Of a stretch of 15,898 bases of DNA, positions 1 through 7,821 are shown piece after piece (the stretch's first letter is position 1; every line of letters starts with the position of its first letter). Source of the DNA: CAYSLC01 sp964431545 (lineage in GTDB: Bacteria > Desulfobacterota > Desulfobacteria > Desulfobacterales > JAABSP01); contig CAYSLC010000132.1 in NCBI GenBank assembly GCA_964431545.1, positions 1-15,898 on the forward strand, given 5' to 3'. A program made the translations under genes and the position numbers. A model generated the notes under the pieces. That model was not told the origin of the DNA. It saw only the letters and a list, made by a program, of their open reading frames with translations, and did not search any database.

Positions 1-212
1 AGCTTGACGCGAGCCTGGCGGATCTCGATCCCCTCTCCTCGGATCTCCATGTGGATCGGATCCTGTCCGTCTTCGACCCCGAACATACCGACGACGAGTG
101 GATGGGGCTGCTCTACCGTCTCGACGCCTTGACCGCCGCCTACCGGTTCGACGAGGCCCGGAAGGTGGTCGAACTCCTCCTTAAAAAGATCGGGGAGCCC
201 GCGGATGGCTGA
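1..212 (+). CDS. C-terminal end of a hybrid sensor kinase (partial)
   Basis: An open frame enters from the left edge and stops at TGA 210-212, giving about 69 C-terminal residues with no complete domain. The last part (LLYRLDALTAAYRFDEAR...) has the same pattern as the extreme C-terminus of the complete hybrid kinase at 1247-4777 (PLTRLGDRIAGYDFDGAR...): a helical stretch with a Y-x-FD-x-AR core. That similarity, plus its position just before a regulator paralogous to the one that follows the complete kinase, suggests the end of a paralogous hybrid kinase. The stop overlaps the next gene's ATG by eight bases, implying translational coupling. The catalytic part lies outside the window, so the identification is inference. 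Confidence 0.6.
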   Translation, partial: LDASLADLDPLSSDLHVDRILSVFDPEHTDDEWMGLLYRLDALTAAYRFDEARKVVELLLKKIGEPADG

Positions 213-1257
213 GGAGGAAAGGCCCCGTATCCTCTTGGTGGACGACACCAAGACCAATCTCGACGTCCTGATCTCGGCCCTGGGAAAACACTACCGCCTC
301 GGCGTCGCCCTGGACGGGCCGAGGGCCGTGGCCTACGCCCGGGAGCACCGGCCAGACCTCATCCTCCTTGACATCCTCATGCCGGGAATGGACGGTTTCG
401 AGGTCTGCCGGATCCTCAAGGAAGACCCCGCCACCCGGGACATCCCCATCCTCTTCGTCACCGCCATGGAGACCCCCGATCAGAAGTCGAAGGGGTTCGA
501 GGCCGGGGCCGTCGACTACATCGTCAAGCCCTTCGACCTGGCGGAGGTCCGGGCACGGGTCGGGACCCATCTCTCCCTGAAGGCGGCCCAAAAAGCCTTG
601 GCGAACCCGGGGGCCCCCCCGGAAAACGGCCCGAAGAACGGCACCGACGATCCGGAGGCGGGATGCCGGGAGATCGTGGGTCGGCTGGAGAGGGCCGCCG
701 CCTACCGGGAGGGCGGCGGCCGCCGGTCCGTCCGGATCGCCGGGGAGTGCTGCCGGCTCCTGGGGGAGGCGGCCGGCCTGCCGCCGGAGACCTGCGGGAT
801 CCTCGCCCTGGCCGGCGCCATGCGCGACCTGGGGACGATGGGCGTTGGGGACCATGCCCTGTCCGAACACCAGGGAGAAGGCCCCCGCAACGGCCGGGAC
901 CCGACGGCGTCCCACACGGAAATCGGCGCCGGCCTGCTGTCCGGCAGCCGGCATGCGCTCCTCCGGGCCGCGGAAACCATCGCCCGCACCCACCACGAAC
1001 GGTGGGACGGCAAGGGGTACCCCCAAGGCCTCCGGGGGGAGGAGATCCCGCTATACGGCCGGATCGCCGCCATCGGTGACGCGCTGGACCGGGGCATCCG
1101 GGAGACGGGCTCTGTGGGGGCGTCCCTCGCGGCGGTGGGAAGGGGCCGATCCACCCGTTTCGACCCGGATCTGGTGGATCACCTGGACGGTCTCCGGCCC
1201 CGCCTGGAAATCGCCGCTCGCCGGACCGAAGGAGGGGGGACAGGCAATGAAACGTAA
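205..1257 (+). CDS. Response regulator with degenerate HD-GYP domain
   Basis: This 350-residue protein is a REC receiver followed by an HD-GYP-type domain. The receiver looks functional: acidic pair D13/D14, phospho-acceptor D56 in LLDILMPGMDG, T86 and K108. HD-GYP proteins normally hydrolyse cyclic di-GMP at a multi-metal centre. Here that centre is broken: the HD histidine is Arg (R207-D208), the following Lys is Thr, the upstream E/H ligand segment reads AAAYREG, the stretch between HD and the next His is scrambled, and the DVFDAL segment has become GDALDRG. HHERWDGKGYP (263-273) is intact. The start ATG has GGGGAG seven bases upstream and overlaps the previous stop. It is paralogous to 4774-5814, which keeps all motifs. 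It is probably catalytically dead and may act as a phosphorylation-dependent partner or decoy; that role is inference. Confidence 0.9.
   Translation: MAEEERPRILLVDDTKTNLDVLISALGKHYRLGVALDGPRAVAYAREHRPDLILLDILMPGMDGFEVCRILKEDPATRDIPILFVTAMETPDQKSKGFEAGAVDYIVKPFDLAEVRARVGTHLSLKAAQKALANPGAPPENGPKNGTDDPEAGCREIVGRLERAAAYREGGGRRSVRIAGECCRLLGEAAGLPPETCGILALAGAMRDLGTMGVGDHALSEHQGEGPRNGRDPTASHTEIGAGLLSGSRHALLRAAETIARTHHERWDGKGYPQGLRGEEIPLYGRIAAIGDALDRGIRETGSVGASLAAVGRGRSTRFDPDLVDHLDGLRPRLEIAARRTEGGGTGNET
967..1065 (+). repeat. Direct repeat, HD-GYP core, copy 1
   Basis: Matches 5533-5631 at 91 of 99 positions by hand alignment, including an unbroken 44-base identical run around the HHERWDGKGYP codons. 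The flanking parts of the two regulator genes are clearly more diverged. Confidence 0.85.
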
Positions 1258-4200
1258 GCTCATGGGCTCCCTGCTGGCGGTGATCCTGATCTCCGTGCTC
1301 TCCACCGCCCTTCTCATCTCCACCCATGCCCGGGGGACGATCCGGGAGATTCTGGAGGACCAGAAGGCGGCTCTCCGGACCCGGATCCGCAACAAGCTGG
1401 TCGCCTTTGACAAACTCTTGTTCGTCTTCGAAAAGGAGATGAACGACCACGGCACCGCCGCCATCCGGCGGATCGCCGACCGGCTGACCGCTGACGGCGG
1501 GGTCCGGACCGACATCCCCCGGGAAACGCTACGGGACCTGGCCCGGGAGACAGGGGTCCATGAAATCTACCTCATCGGCCGGGACGGGGTCATCGTGGAG
1601 ACCACCTTCGCACCCGACCTGGGGTTCAACCTCTTCGAGACCGACGACCGGTTCAAGGTGTTCCTCCAGTCCCTTTTCGGGGCCGGCCGGGTGGCCCACC
1701 AGCGGATCACCCTCTCCAACAACACCGGCACCATGAATCTGTACATCTACTACAGCCCGCCGGGCGCCGACCATCTCATCGAGATCTCCCTCCGGCTCAA
1801 GGACTACCTCCGAGAGGCCTATTCGGCCGAGTACCACGACTTCCTCCTCCACGACTTCTTCACCGACCTGGTGGATCGCCGGGGCTATGTGGAGCAGATC
1901 GACCTCTTCACCCAGACCAAGGTCTCGGGGTGGTCGCTGATCCACGAGGGCCGGCCGGTCCGACTGGACCCCGATCTGGCGGCCCGCCTGACGCGGGAGG
2001 ATCGGGTGATCCTCGACGCGGAAGGGCGCTCGGTCCTCTACGCACGGATCCACCTGGAGAACCTCCTGGACGGATTCACCGAGAACCTCTTCGTCCGCGC
2101 CGTCTTCGATTTCGGGGTGCTCCAGCGGTTCGCGCGGCGATCCCTGGTCTACACGGGGGCCATCTGCGTCTTCCTGGTCGCCCTCCTGTTCTGGATCTTC
2201 TCCGGCCTCATCCGGTCCCGGATCCTCCGGCCGATTCTCCGGATCAACAACGGGCTGAAGCGGGTGGAGGAGGGGGACTATTCGGTCCCCCTCTCCGGCG
2301 GCGGCCAGGACGAGCTGGCCCGGATCGCCGAGAACGTCGGCAAGATGGCGGAGAAGATCCGGGATCGGGAGCGGGCGCTCCGGGTGAGCGAGGAGAACTA
2401 CCGGTCCCTCAACGCCGCCCTGGAACAGCGGGTGGAGGAACGGACCGGGCAGCTCAAAAAGACCAACCAGCACCTGGAGAAGGCCATGTCCGAGGCCCAG
2501 CGCCTGGCCCGGAAGACGGAGAACGCCGACCGGGCCAAGTCGGAGTTTCTGGCCAAGATGAGCCACGAGATCCGGACCCCCATGAACGGCATCATCGGGG
2601 CCTGCGACCTGATGATCGGCACGGAGATGAACCGTCGACAGCGGGAGTACGTCAACATCATCCGGACCTCCGCCCGTTCCCTGCTCGGCCTCCTGAACGA
2701 CATCCTGGACCTCTCCAAGATCGAGGCGGGGAAACTCGAATTCGAGCGGATCCCCTTCTCCCCCTGGGAGGTGATCGAAGAGGTCTGCGACGTCTTCTTC
2801 GACAAGATCGGCGAGAAGGAGACCGAGCTGATCGTGGACATCGAGCCGGAGGTGCCCGCCTGGATCGTGGGCGACCCCTTCCGTCTCCGGCAGGTGCTGA
2901 CCAACCTGATCTCCAACGCCTTCAAGTTCACCGAAAAGGGGGAGATCGCCATCTCCCTCGCCCCCCGCGAAACGGGCGAGGATTTCATCGAACTGCTCTG
3001 TACCGTCAAGGACGACGGCGAGGGGATCCCGGACCACATCCGGTCGCGCCTCTTCGACAGCTTCGTCCAGGCGGACGACTCCATCACCCGGAGGTACGGG
3101 GGCACCGGGCTCGGGCTCGCCATCTGCAAGCAGATCGTCGGCCTCATGGGGGGGGAGATCTGGGTGGAGAGCCACCCCGGGAAGGGGACCGTCTTCTCCT
3201 TCACCGCCCGGTTCGAACCGAGCCCGGAGGGGGCGGCCGGGGACCGGGGGGCCGAAACCCCGTTACAGGGCCTCAACATCCTCGTGGTGGAGGACAACCA
3301 CGCCACCCAGCAGGTCCTCCGGAAGCTGCTCGGCTCCTTCGGCTGCCGGACCCTCGCGGTGGAATCGGCCGAGACCCTCATGGAGATCTATGGCTCCCGC
3401 TCCACCCGCCCCGGCCACGACATCATCCTCATCGACTACAAACTTCCGGGCATGGACGGGATTTCAGCGGCGGAGCGGCTCAAGGCGGAGATGGGCTCCT
3501 CGGCGCCGCCCATGGTCATCATCAGCGGGTACATCGGCGAGTCGGACATCGAGCGGGTCAAGGCCGCCGGCATCGAAAGCTACCTGACCAAACCGATCAA
3601 GGCGGCCCTGCTCCGGGACACGATCCTGGAGATCTTCGGCCATCCGGTCCATTCGTCCCCGTCCGGCGCCGATTCCCTCTCGGGCGGGGTCTCCATGCCC
3701 GACCTCCGGATGCTGGTGGTGGAGGACAACCTGACCAACCAGCGGGTGATGTCCGAACTCCTCAAGTCGGCCGGGATCCGGGTGGAGACGGCCGCCGATG
3801 GATTCGAGGCGGTGGACGCGGTGCGACGGAACGACTACGACGCCGTTCTCATGGACGTCCAGATGCCGGAGATGGACGGCATGGAGGCCACGCGGATCAT
3901 CCGCTCCGACCTGGGAAAACGGTCCCTGCCCATCATCGCCATGACCGCCTACGCCATGTCCGGGGACCGGGAACGGTGCCTGGGCGCCGGGATGTCCGGA
4001 TACATCTCCAAGCCCATCGACCGCAAGGAACTCTTCGCCGCCCTGAGAAAGCACCTTTCGGGCCTGGAGGCCGAATCCCCCCCGACCGAAACGGCGGCGC
4101 CTCCGCCGGCGTCGGCCTCGGACCTGCCGGGGATCGATCTCGATTCCGGGCTCGAACGGATCGGCGGCGATCCGGCCCTCTATCTGGAGATCCTCGAAAG

Positions 4201-4777
4201 CTTCCTCCGGGAGCAGGAGGGCTTCATGGAGGAGTTCCTCCGGATCGCCGACCAGGACGGTTTGGCCGCGGCGGCCCGCCGGGCCCACGCCCTGAAGGGG
4301 GCCGCCGGCAACATCTCCGCCAACCACCTCAAGGCCCTGGTCCACTCCCTGGAGGACTCCTGCCTGAAGGGGGATTCGGATCCGCTCCCCGGCCTGCTGG
4401 AAGAGGTCCGGGAGGCCTTCGACGAGGTTCGACGGTCCTCGGCGGCGCTGGCACGGCACCATTCCGGCGGAGGGCCGCGACCCGCCCGGGGGCACCTCCG
4501 GGGACCTTCCGACCGGAACCTCCCGCCCCTGCTGACGGTGCTGGAAGATCTCCAGAAGGCCCTGGGGGAATCGGATCCCGTGGCCTCGGCACGGGCGTTG
4601 GAGACGTTGACGTCCTGCTACCAACTCGACGGGCTCGACGCCCCGCTCACCCGTCTCGGGGACCGCATCGCGGGATATGACTTCGACGGGGCCAGGAGCG
4701 CGCTGATGGAAATCCTCAACGCCCTCAAGTCGGCCGTCCCGGAAAGCCGGTGCTCCCGAGCCTTTCATCGGACATGA
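1247..4777 (+). CDS. Hybrid sensor histidine kinase with two receivers and Hpt
   Basis: This 1176-residue phosphorelay kinase sits in the inner membrane. A signal-anchor helix (about 7-25) precedes a periplasmic sensor of about 270 residues with a Cache-like stretch (IYLIGRDGVIVETTF near 107-121). A second helix (about 300-321), HAMP, and a coiled coil (about 375-430) follow. HisKA has phospho-His H440 (KMSHEIRTPMNG). HATPase_c shows N557 in the N box, DDGEGIP at 589-595 and GGTGLGL at 618-624. Receiver 1 has D730 and K782, receiver 2 has D870 and K922, and the Hpt has H1014 (RRAHALKGAAG). A helical tail (about 1090-1163) resembles the partial gene at the left edge. The start ATG has GGAGGGGGG upstream and overlaps the previous gene by 11 bases; the upstream open frame is just the regulator read in another phase. 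Its likely target is the receiver of the next gene. The signal is unknown. Confidence 0.93.
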   Translation: MKRKLMGSLLAVILISVLSTALLISTHARGTIREILEDQKAALRTRIRNKLVAFDKLLFVFEKEMNDHGTAAIRRIADRLTADGGVRTDIPRETLRDLARETGVHEIYLIGRDGVIVETTFAPDLGFNLFETDDRFKVFLQSLFGAGRVAHQRITLSNNTGTMNLYIYYSPPGADHLIEISLRLKDYLREAYSAEYHDFLLHDFFTDLVDRRGYVEQIDLFTQTKVSGWSLIHEGRPVRLDPDLAARLTREDRVILDAEGRSVLYARIHLENLLDGFTENLFVRAVFDFGVLQRFARRSLVYTGAICVFLVALLFWIFSGLIRSRILRPILRINNGLKRVEEGDYSVPLSGGGQDELARIAENVGKMAEKIRDRERALRVSEENYRSLNAALEQRVEERTGQLKKTNQHLEKAMSEAQRLARKTENADRAKSEFLAKMSHEIRTPMNGIIGACDLMIGTEMNRRQREYVNIIRTSARSLLGLLNDILDLSKIEAGKLEFERIPFSPWEVIEEVCDVFFDKIGEKETELIVDIEPEVPAWIVGDPFRLRQVLTNLISNAFKFTEKGEIAISLAPRETGEDFIELLCTVKDDGEGIPDHIRSRLFDSFVQADDSITRRYGGTGLGLAICKQIVGLMGGEIWVESHPGKGTVFSFTARFEPSPEGAAGDRGAETPLQGLNILVVEDNHATQQVLRKLLGSFGCRTLAVESAETLMEIYGSRSTRPGHDIILIDYKLPGMDGISAAERLKAEMGSSAPPMVIISGYIGESDIERVKAAGIESYLTKPIKAALLRDTILEIFGHPVHSSPSGADSLSGGVSMPDLRMLVVEDNLTNQRVMSELLKSAGIRVETAADGFEAVDAVRRNDYDAVLMDVQMPEMDGMEATRIIRSDLGKRSLPIIAMTAYAMSGDRERCLGAGMSGYISKPIDRKELFAALRKHLSGLEAESPPTETAAPPPASASDLPGIDLDSGLERIGGDPALYLEILESFLREQEGFMEEFLRIADQDGLAAAARRAHALKGAAGNISANHLKALVHSLEDSCLKGDSDPLPGLLEEVREAFDEVRRSSAALARHHSGGGPRPARGHLRGPSDRNLPPLLTVLEDLQKALGESDPVASARALETLTSCYQLDGLDAPLTRLGDRIAGYDFDGARSALMEILNALKSAVPESRCSRAFHRT

Positions 4778-5814
4778 AGCCCCTTTCCTCTTGCAGGGTC
4801 CTGCTGGTGGACGACACCAAAACCAACATCGACGTCCTCGTCCGGACCCTGGGGGGCCGGTACCGGCTCGGCGTGGCCATGGGCGGGGCCCAGGCCGTGG
4901 AATACGCGGCGGCCCACCGCCCGGACCTGATCCTCCTCGACGTCTTGATGCCGGGAATGGACGGCTTCGAGGTCTGCCGCCGCCTGAAACAGGAACGGTC
5001 CACGCGGGAGATCCCCATCATCTTCATCACCGCCATGGACGGCGGCGGAGACAAATCCCGGGCCTTCCGGGCGGGGGCCGTGGATTACATCGTCAAGCCC
5101 TTCGATCCCGGGGAGATCCGGGCCAGGGTCCGCACCCACCTCTCCCTCAAGGTGGCCCGGGAGGCGGTCCGGAAGGCGGATGCCGGCCCGGCACCGGGGC
5201 CGGAACCCCGAATACGGGAACCGGAGGAGACCCGGCGAGAGATCCTGGAACGGTTCGGCCGGGCCGCGGAGCACCGGGATGGGCACATGGGCGACCACAT
5301 CCGGCGGCTGCGCCGGTACAGCCGTCTTCTGGGCGAAGCCGCGGGGCTCCCGAAGGAGGAGCGGACCCGCCTCTCCCTCGCCGGCACCCTCCATGACCTG
5401 GGGAAGATCGCCGTCCCGGACCGGATCCTCCAAAAGCCTTCCCGGTTGACGGCGTCCGAATTCGAGGTGATGAAGACCCATACCCACGTGGGCGCCGAAC
5501 TCCTCGCCGGGAGCCGGTCTCCGCTGCTTCGCGCCGCGGAGACCATCGCCCGCACCCACCACGAACGGTGGGACGGCAAGGGGTATCCCCTCGGCCTCCG
5601 GGGGGAGGAGATCCCCCTCTTCGGACGGATCATCTGCATCTGCGACGTCTTCGACGCCCTGGTCTCCGAGCGGCCCTATAAGAAACGGTGGCCGGTGGAA
5701 TCGGCCCTGGACGAAATCCGGCGGGAGAGCGGCCGCCGGTTCGACCCGATGCTGGCGGCCGTCTTTACCGACCTCCGGCCGCATCTCGGGAAGATCATCG
5801 ACAACCCCAACTAA
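4774..5814 (+). CDS. Response regulator with intact HD-GYP phosphodiesterase domain
   Basis: This 346-residue cytoplasmic protein is a REC domain (D13/D14, D56, T86, K108) joined by a Pro/Ala linker (about 137-150) to a full HD-GYP domain, which is known to linearise cyclic di-GMP. Visible motifs are E165/H167 in AAEHRDGHMGDH, H207-D208-LGK, KPSRLTASEFEVMKTH with H236, HHERWDGKGYP (262-272), and DVFDAL (291-296) followed by RPYKKRW. The ATG overlaps the kinase stop as ATGA, and this start gives exactly the same N-terminal length before LLVDD as the paralogue at 205. A GTG at 4750 would add eight residues and has GGAAAG close by, so it remains possible. It is the likely active output of the kinase, lowering c-di-GMP when phosphorylated; the direction of regulation is inference. 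Confidence 0.93.
   Translation: MKPLSSCRVLLVDDTKTNIDVLVRTLGGRYRLGVAMGGAQAVEYAAAHRPDLILLDVLMPGMDGFEVCRRLKQERSTREIPIIFITAMDGGGDKSRAFRAGAVDYIVKPFDPGEIRARVRTHLSLKVAREAVRKADAGPAPGPEPRIREPEETRREILERFGRAAEHRDGHMGDHIRRLRRYSRLLGEAAGLPKEERTRLSLAGTLHDLGKIAVPDRILQKPSRLTASEFEVMKTHTHVGAELLAGSRSPLLRAAETIARTHHERWDGKGYPLGLRGEEIPLFGRIICICDVFDALVSERPYKKRWPVESALDEIRRESGRRFDPMLAAVFTDLRPHLGKIIDNPN
5533..5631 (+). repeat. Direct repeat, HD-GYP core, copy 2
   Basis: This is the second copy of the 99-base segment at 967-1065, separated by 4566 bases. The eight differences are mostly in third codon positions. Confidence 0.85.
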
Positions 5815-5827
5815 CGAACGGTACCCC

Positions 5828-6394
5828 ATGGCACAAGCGGACAAACGATTCTTCGCGACCTTCCTCGGCTGGGCCCTCCTGGTGTTGAGCATGGTGACCC
5901 TGGTGCGGTTCCTCTCCAGCGATCTCTTCCAGGAGTTCTGGACCTTCCGGTGGCTGATCTCCATCACCTTCATCCTCGGGCTCTACGCCGCCGGGCTGTC
6001 GGTTCTGGGAATGCGGGAAAACGGAAAACCGCGCGCCGTCCGAAGCTCCCTGGGCAGCTTCTATCTCTTTGTGGCCATCGTCATCTACGTCTTTTTGGGG
6101 TTCCAGCAGTCCTTCGGCGGCCTGAAGCAGAGCGCCTTCTTCGGTTACCTGATGCTGCTGGCGCTTTCCAGCGGCACCGGGATGCTCTCCCTCTCCCGGG
6201 CCTCCGAGGCGTACCTCCGGTTCCCCTCCTACGCCTTCGGCACCGCCGGGGTCCTCTATCTCATCATGCTGATCAAAAAATACGTCTTCTCGGGCCAGGT
6301 GTTCAACCTCAAGGTCTTTCTGGGGGAGGTGGTGATCATCGCCATCGGCGCCTTCTTCTTCCTCAAATTCTTCCCCTCCGAGGAGGGGTCTTGA
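5828..6394 (+). CDS. Six-helix integral membrane protein, unknown function
   Basis: I do not recognise the family. The 188-residue product is almost entirely hydrophobic, with helices at about 12-29, 43-61, 74-92, 102-122, 132-150 and 161-182, and short loops with a charged segment (RENGKPRAVR, 63-72) after helix 2. It has no signal peptide, cysteine pairs or recognisable catalytic motif. It starts 13 bases after the HD-GYP regulator with only a weak ribosome site, so it is probably co-transcribed with the kinase/regulator genes. Its place at the operon end suggests a membrane accessory of the signalling module, which is inference. A weak hairpin and T-run follow it. Confidence 0.8.
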   Translation: MAQADKRFFATFLGWALLVLSMVTLVRFLSSDLFQEFWTFRWLISITFILGLYAAGLSVLGMRENGKPRAVRSSLGSFYLFVAIVIYVFLGFQQSFGGLKQSAFFGYLMLLALSSGTGMLSLSRASEAYLRFPSYAFGTAGVLYLIMLIKKYVFSGQVFNLKVFLGEVVIIAIGAFFFLKFFPSEEGS

Positions 6395-6425
6395 GTCCCG
6401 GGGCGGACCGTCCGGACCTTTTGAT
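6395..6425 (+). terminator. Possible weak terminator after signalling operon
   Basis: Just after the stop, the short palindrome CGGACCGTCCG is followed within a few bases by GGACCTTTTGATTT. The stem is only four to five pairs with a minimal loop, so this is a tentative call, supported mainly by the gap and promoter that follow. Confidence 0.3.
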
Positions 6426-6438
6426 TTCCCCTTCTGCG

Positions 6439-6468
6439 TTGACACGGCCATGGGGATTGTCATATACC
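6439..6468 (+). promoter_or_regulatory. Sigma70-like promoter for the 6624 gene
   Basis: A perfect -35 TTGACA (6439-6444) is followed after 18 bases by TATACC (6463-6468), four of six matches to TATAAT. It lies in the most AT-rich part of the 229-base gap, about 155 bases before the next start. The leader between it and the gene contains the small inverted repeat TTGAATGTTTCAA and no recognised riboswitch. Confidence 0.5.
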
Positions 6469-6623
6469 CCTAAAAAGATATTGAATGTTTCAATTCATGG
6501 ACGGAGACCGAAGAGGCCGGACATCCCGCGGATCTTCCTCCAAACGCCCGCCGGCGTCCGTTCGACGGGCATGGTTGGAAAAATCCGGAGGGATCGGCAT
6601 GCCGCGGATCGGAGGTTCACCTG

Positions 6624-7778
6624 ATGGATCAACTGCTGAATTTGATCGACAGAGCCGGCTACTACATCCGGGAGCTGAACGAAAAGTTCTACTTCTACGT
6701 GGACATCGAGACGATCATCCCCTGGGCGGTGGTCTTTCTCCTCTACCTCCTCTACAGGCTCGTCAGCGGGTACTTCAGGGACCGGAAACTCGACAGCCTG
6801 GAGCTGGTGAAGCTGCTGGCCATCTACCTGCTCATCCTCCTGGTGGTCATGGCCTCCTATGTGGACATCAACGTGATCCTCCACAGGGCCAACCCCGAAT
6901 ACAGCTTCTTCATCATCACCGCCGCCGCCATCGGCATCGTCCTCATCATGGCGTGGGCCTCCCGGGACCCGGTGGCCAAGAAATGGTGGATACTCGGAGC
7001 CCTCTTCACCCCCATCATCCTCCTGATGCTGACCAACGGCCGGATCCTGGAGGAACGCTTCGACTGGTTCAAGAGCCTCATGCCCCGGTCCGACCTCGGC
7101 TTTCTCGACCTTCCCGGAGAGGTGAAGGTCCTCCGGGTGGGGGGGCTGGTCGGCCCGGACCAGGTGGAGAACCTGGAGCAGATCATCACCAGCCACCGGT
7201 CCGTCTACGAGGCCGCCGTGGTGGGCCACCGGGACGAGGACAACCTGGTCAAACCCTACGCCTTCGTGGTGCTCCAGCCGCGCGTCACCGGCACCAACGA
7301 CCTGGAGAACAGCATCCTGGCCTACGTGGCCGACAAGATCGCCCGCAACTGGATCTCCCCCCAGATGGCCCCCTACTGGATCGACTTCGTCTCGGTGGAC
7401 AAGCTGCCCGCCGAGCAGTATCCGAGGATCAGCAAAATCATGAACGACCACCCCTCGGTGGCGGCCAGCTCGGTGGTGGGCCGACGGGACGAGGCCATCG
7501 CCTATGTGGTCCTCAAGGAGGGGTACCCGCCGAGCAAGGCCCGCAAGCAGGAGATCCTCCGGTTCGTCTACCAGCGGATCCGGGAGAACAACACCATGTC
7601 CCCCTATCTCCAGCCCCGCTGGGTCAAGTTTATCGAAAAGGAAGACATCCCCAGAAACCGGGCCGGTAAGATCAAGCGCCACACCCTCCAGAAGCGGGTC
7701 AAAAACTGGTCGGATGTCTTCCCCGACTTCGACCGGGCGAGGCCGCCGGTGCCCGACCAGGACCGCGAAACGCGTTAA
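6624..7778 (+). CDS. Membrane protein with two tandem ANL (AMP-binding C-terminal) domains
   Basis: This is a 384-residue protein with four hydrophobic helices (about 31-50, 61-78, 94-111, 121-137) and a soluble C-terminal half. That half resembles, twice over, the small C-terminal domain of ANL-superfamily acyl/benzoyl-CoA ligases. Copy 1 (about 167-265) shows EAAVVGHRDEDNLVKPYAFVVLQP and a degraded end, KLPAEQYPR. Copy 2 (about 271-358) shows HPSVAASSVVGRRDE, AYVVLKEG and DIPRNRAGKIKR, keeping the Gly-Lys of the catalytic-lysine loop (K349). The large adenylate-forming domain is absent, so ligase activity on its own is not expected. The start ATG has GGAGG seven bases upstream. It may bind or modify an acyl-adenylate partner, or have become a sensor or scaffold at the membrane; no function is established. 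Confidence 0.75.
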   Translation: MDQLLNLIDRAGYYIRELNEKFYFYVDIETIIPWAVVFLLYLLYRLVSGYFRDRKLDSLELVKLLAIYLLILLVVMASYVDINVILHRANPEYSFFIITAAAIGIVLIMAWASRDPVAKKWWILGALFTPIILLMLTNGRILEERFDWFKSLMPRSDLGFLDLPGEVKVLRVGGLVGPDQVENLEQIITSHRSVYEAAVVGHRDEDNLVKPYAFVVLQPRVTGTNDLENSILAYVADKIARNWISPQMAPYWIDFVSVDKLPAEQYPRISKIMNDHPSVAASSVVGRRDEAIAYVVLKEGYPPSKARKQEILRFVYQRIRENNTMSPYLQPRWVKFIEKEDIPRNRAGKIKRHTLQKRVKNWSDVFPDFDRARPPVPDQDRETR

Positions 7779-7821
7779 CCCGGAAAACCCGAAGACGAAC
7801 AAAAGGGCAAGGAAAGGAAAG

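Noticed and set aside
845..1246. Upstream extension of the hybrid kinase frame
   Set aside because: It overlaps the HD-GYP regulator in another phase, its translation is shadow-like (Pro/Arg/Ser-rich), and ATG 1247 has a strong ribosome site followed by a signal anchor.
1529..3175. Long antisense frame across the kinase
   Set aside because: Typical high-GC shadow: Gly/Val/Asp/His-rich, no domain, and lies wholly inside a gene with clear HisKA/HATPase motifs.
4750..4773. GTG start for the second HD-GYP regulator
   Set aside because: ATG 4774 gives the ATGA overlap with the kinase stop and the same N-terminal length as its paralogue; GTG is kept only as an alternative.
6469..6623. Riboswitch or structured RNA leader before the 6624 gene
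   Set aside because: Only a short TTGAA/TTCAA inverted repeat is visible; no cyclic-di-GMP or other riboswitch core sequence was recognised.
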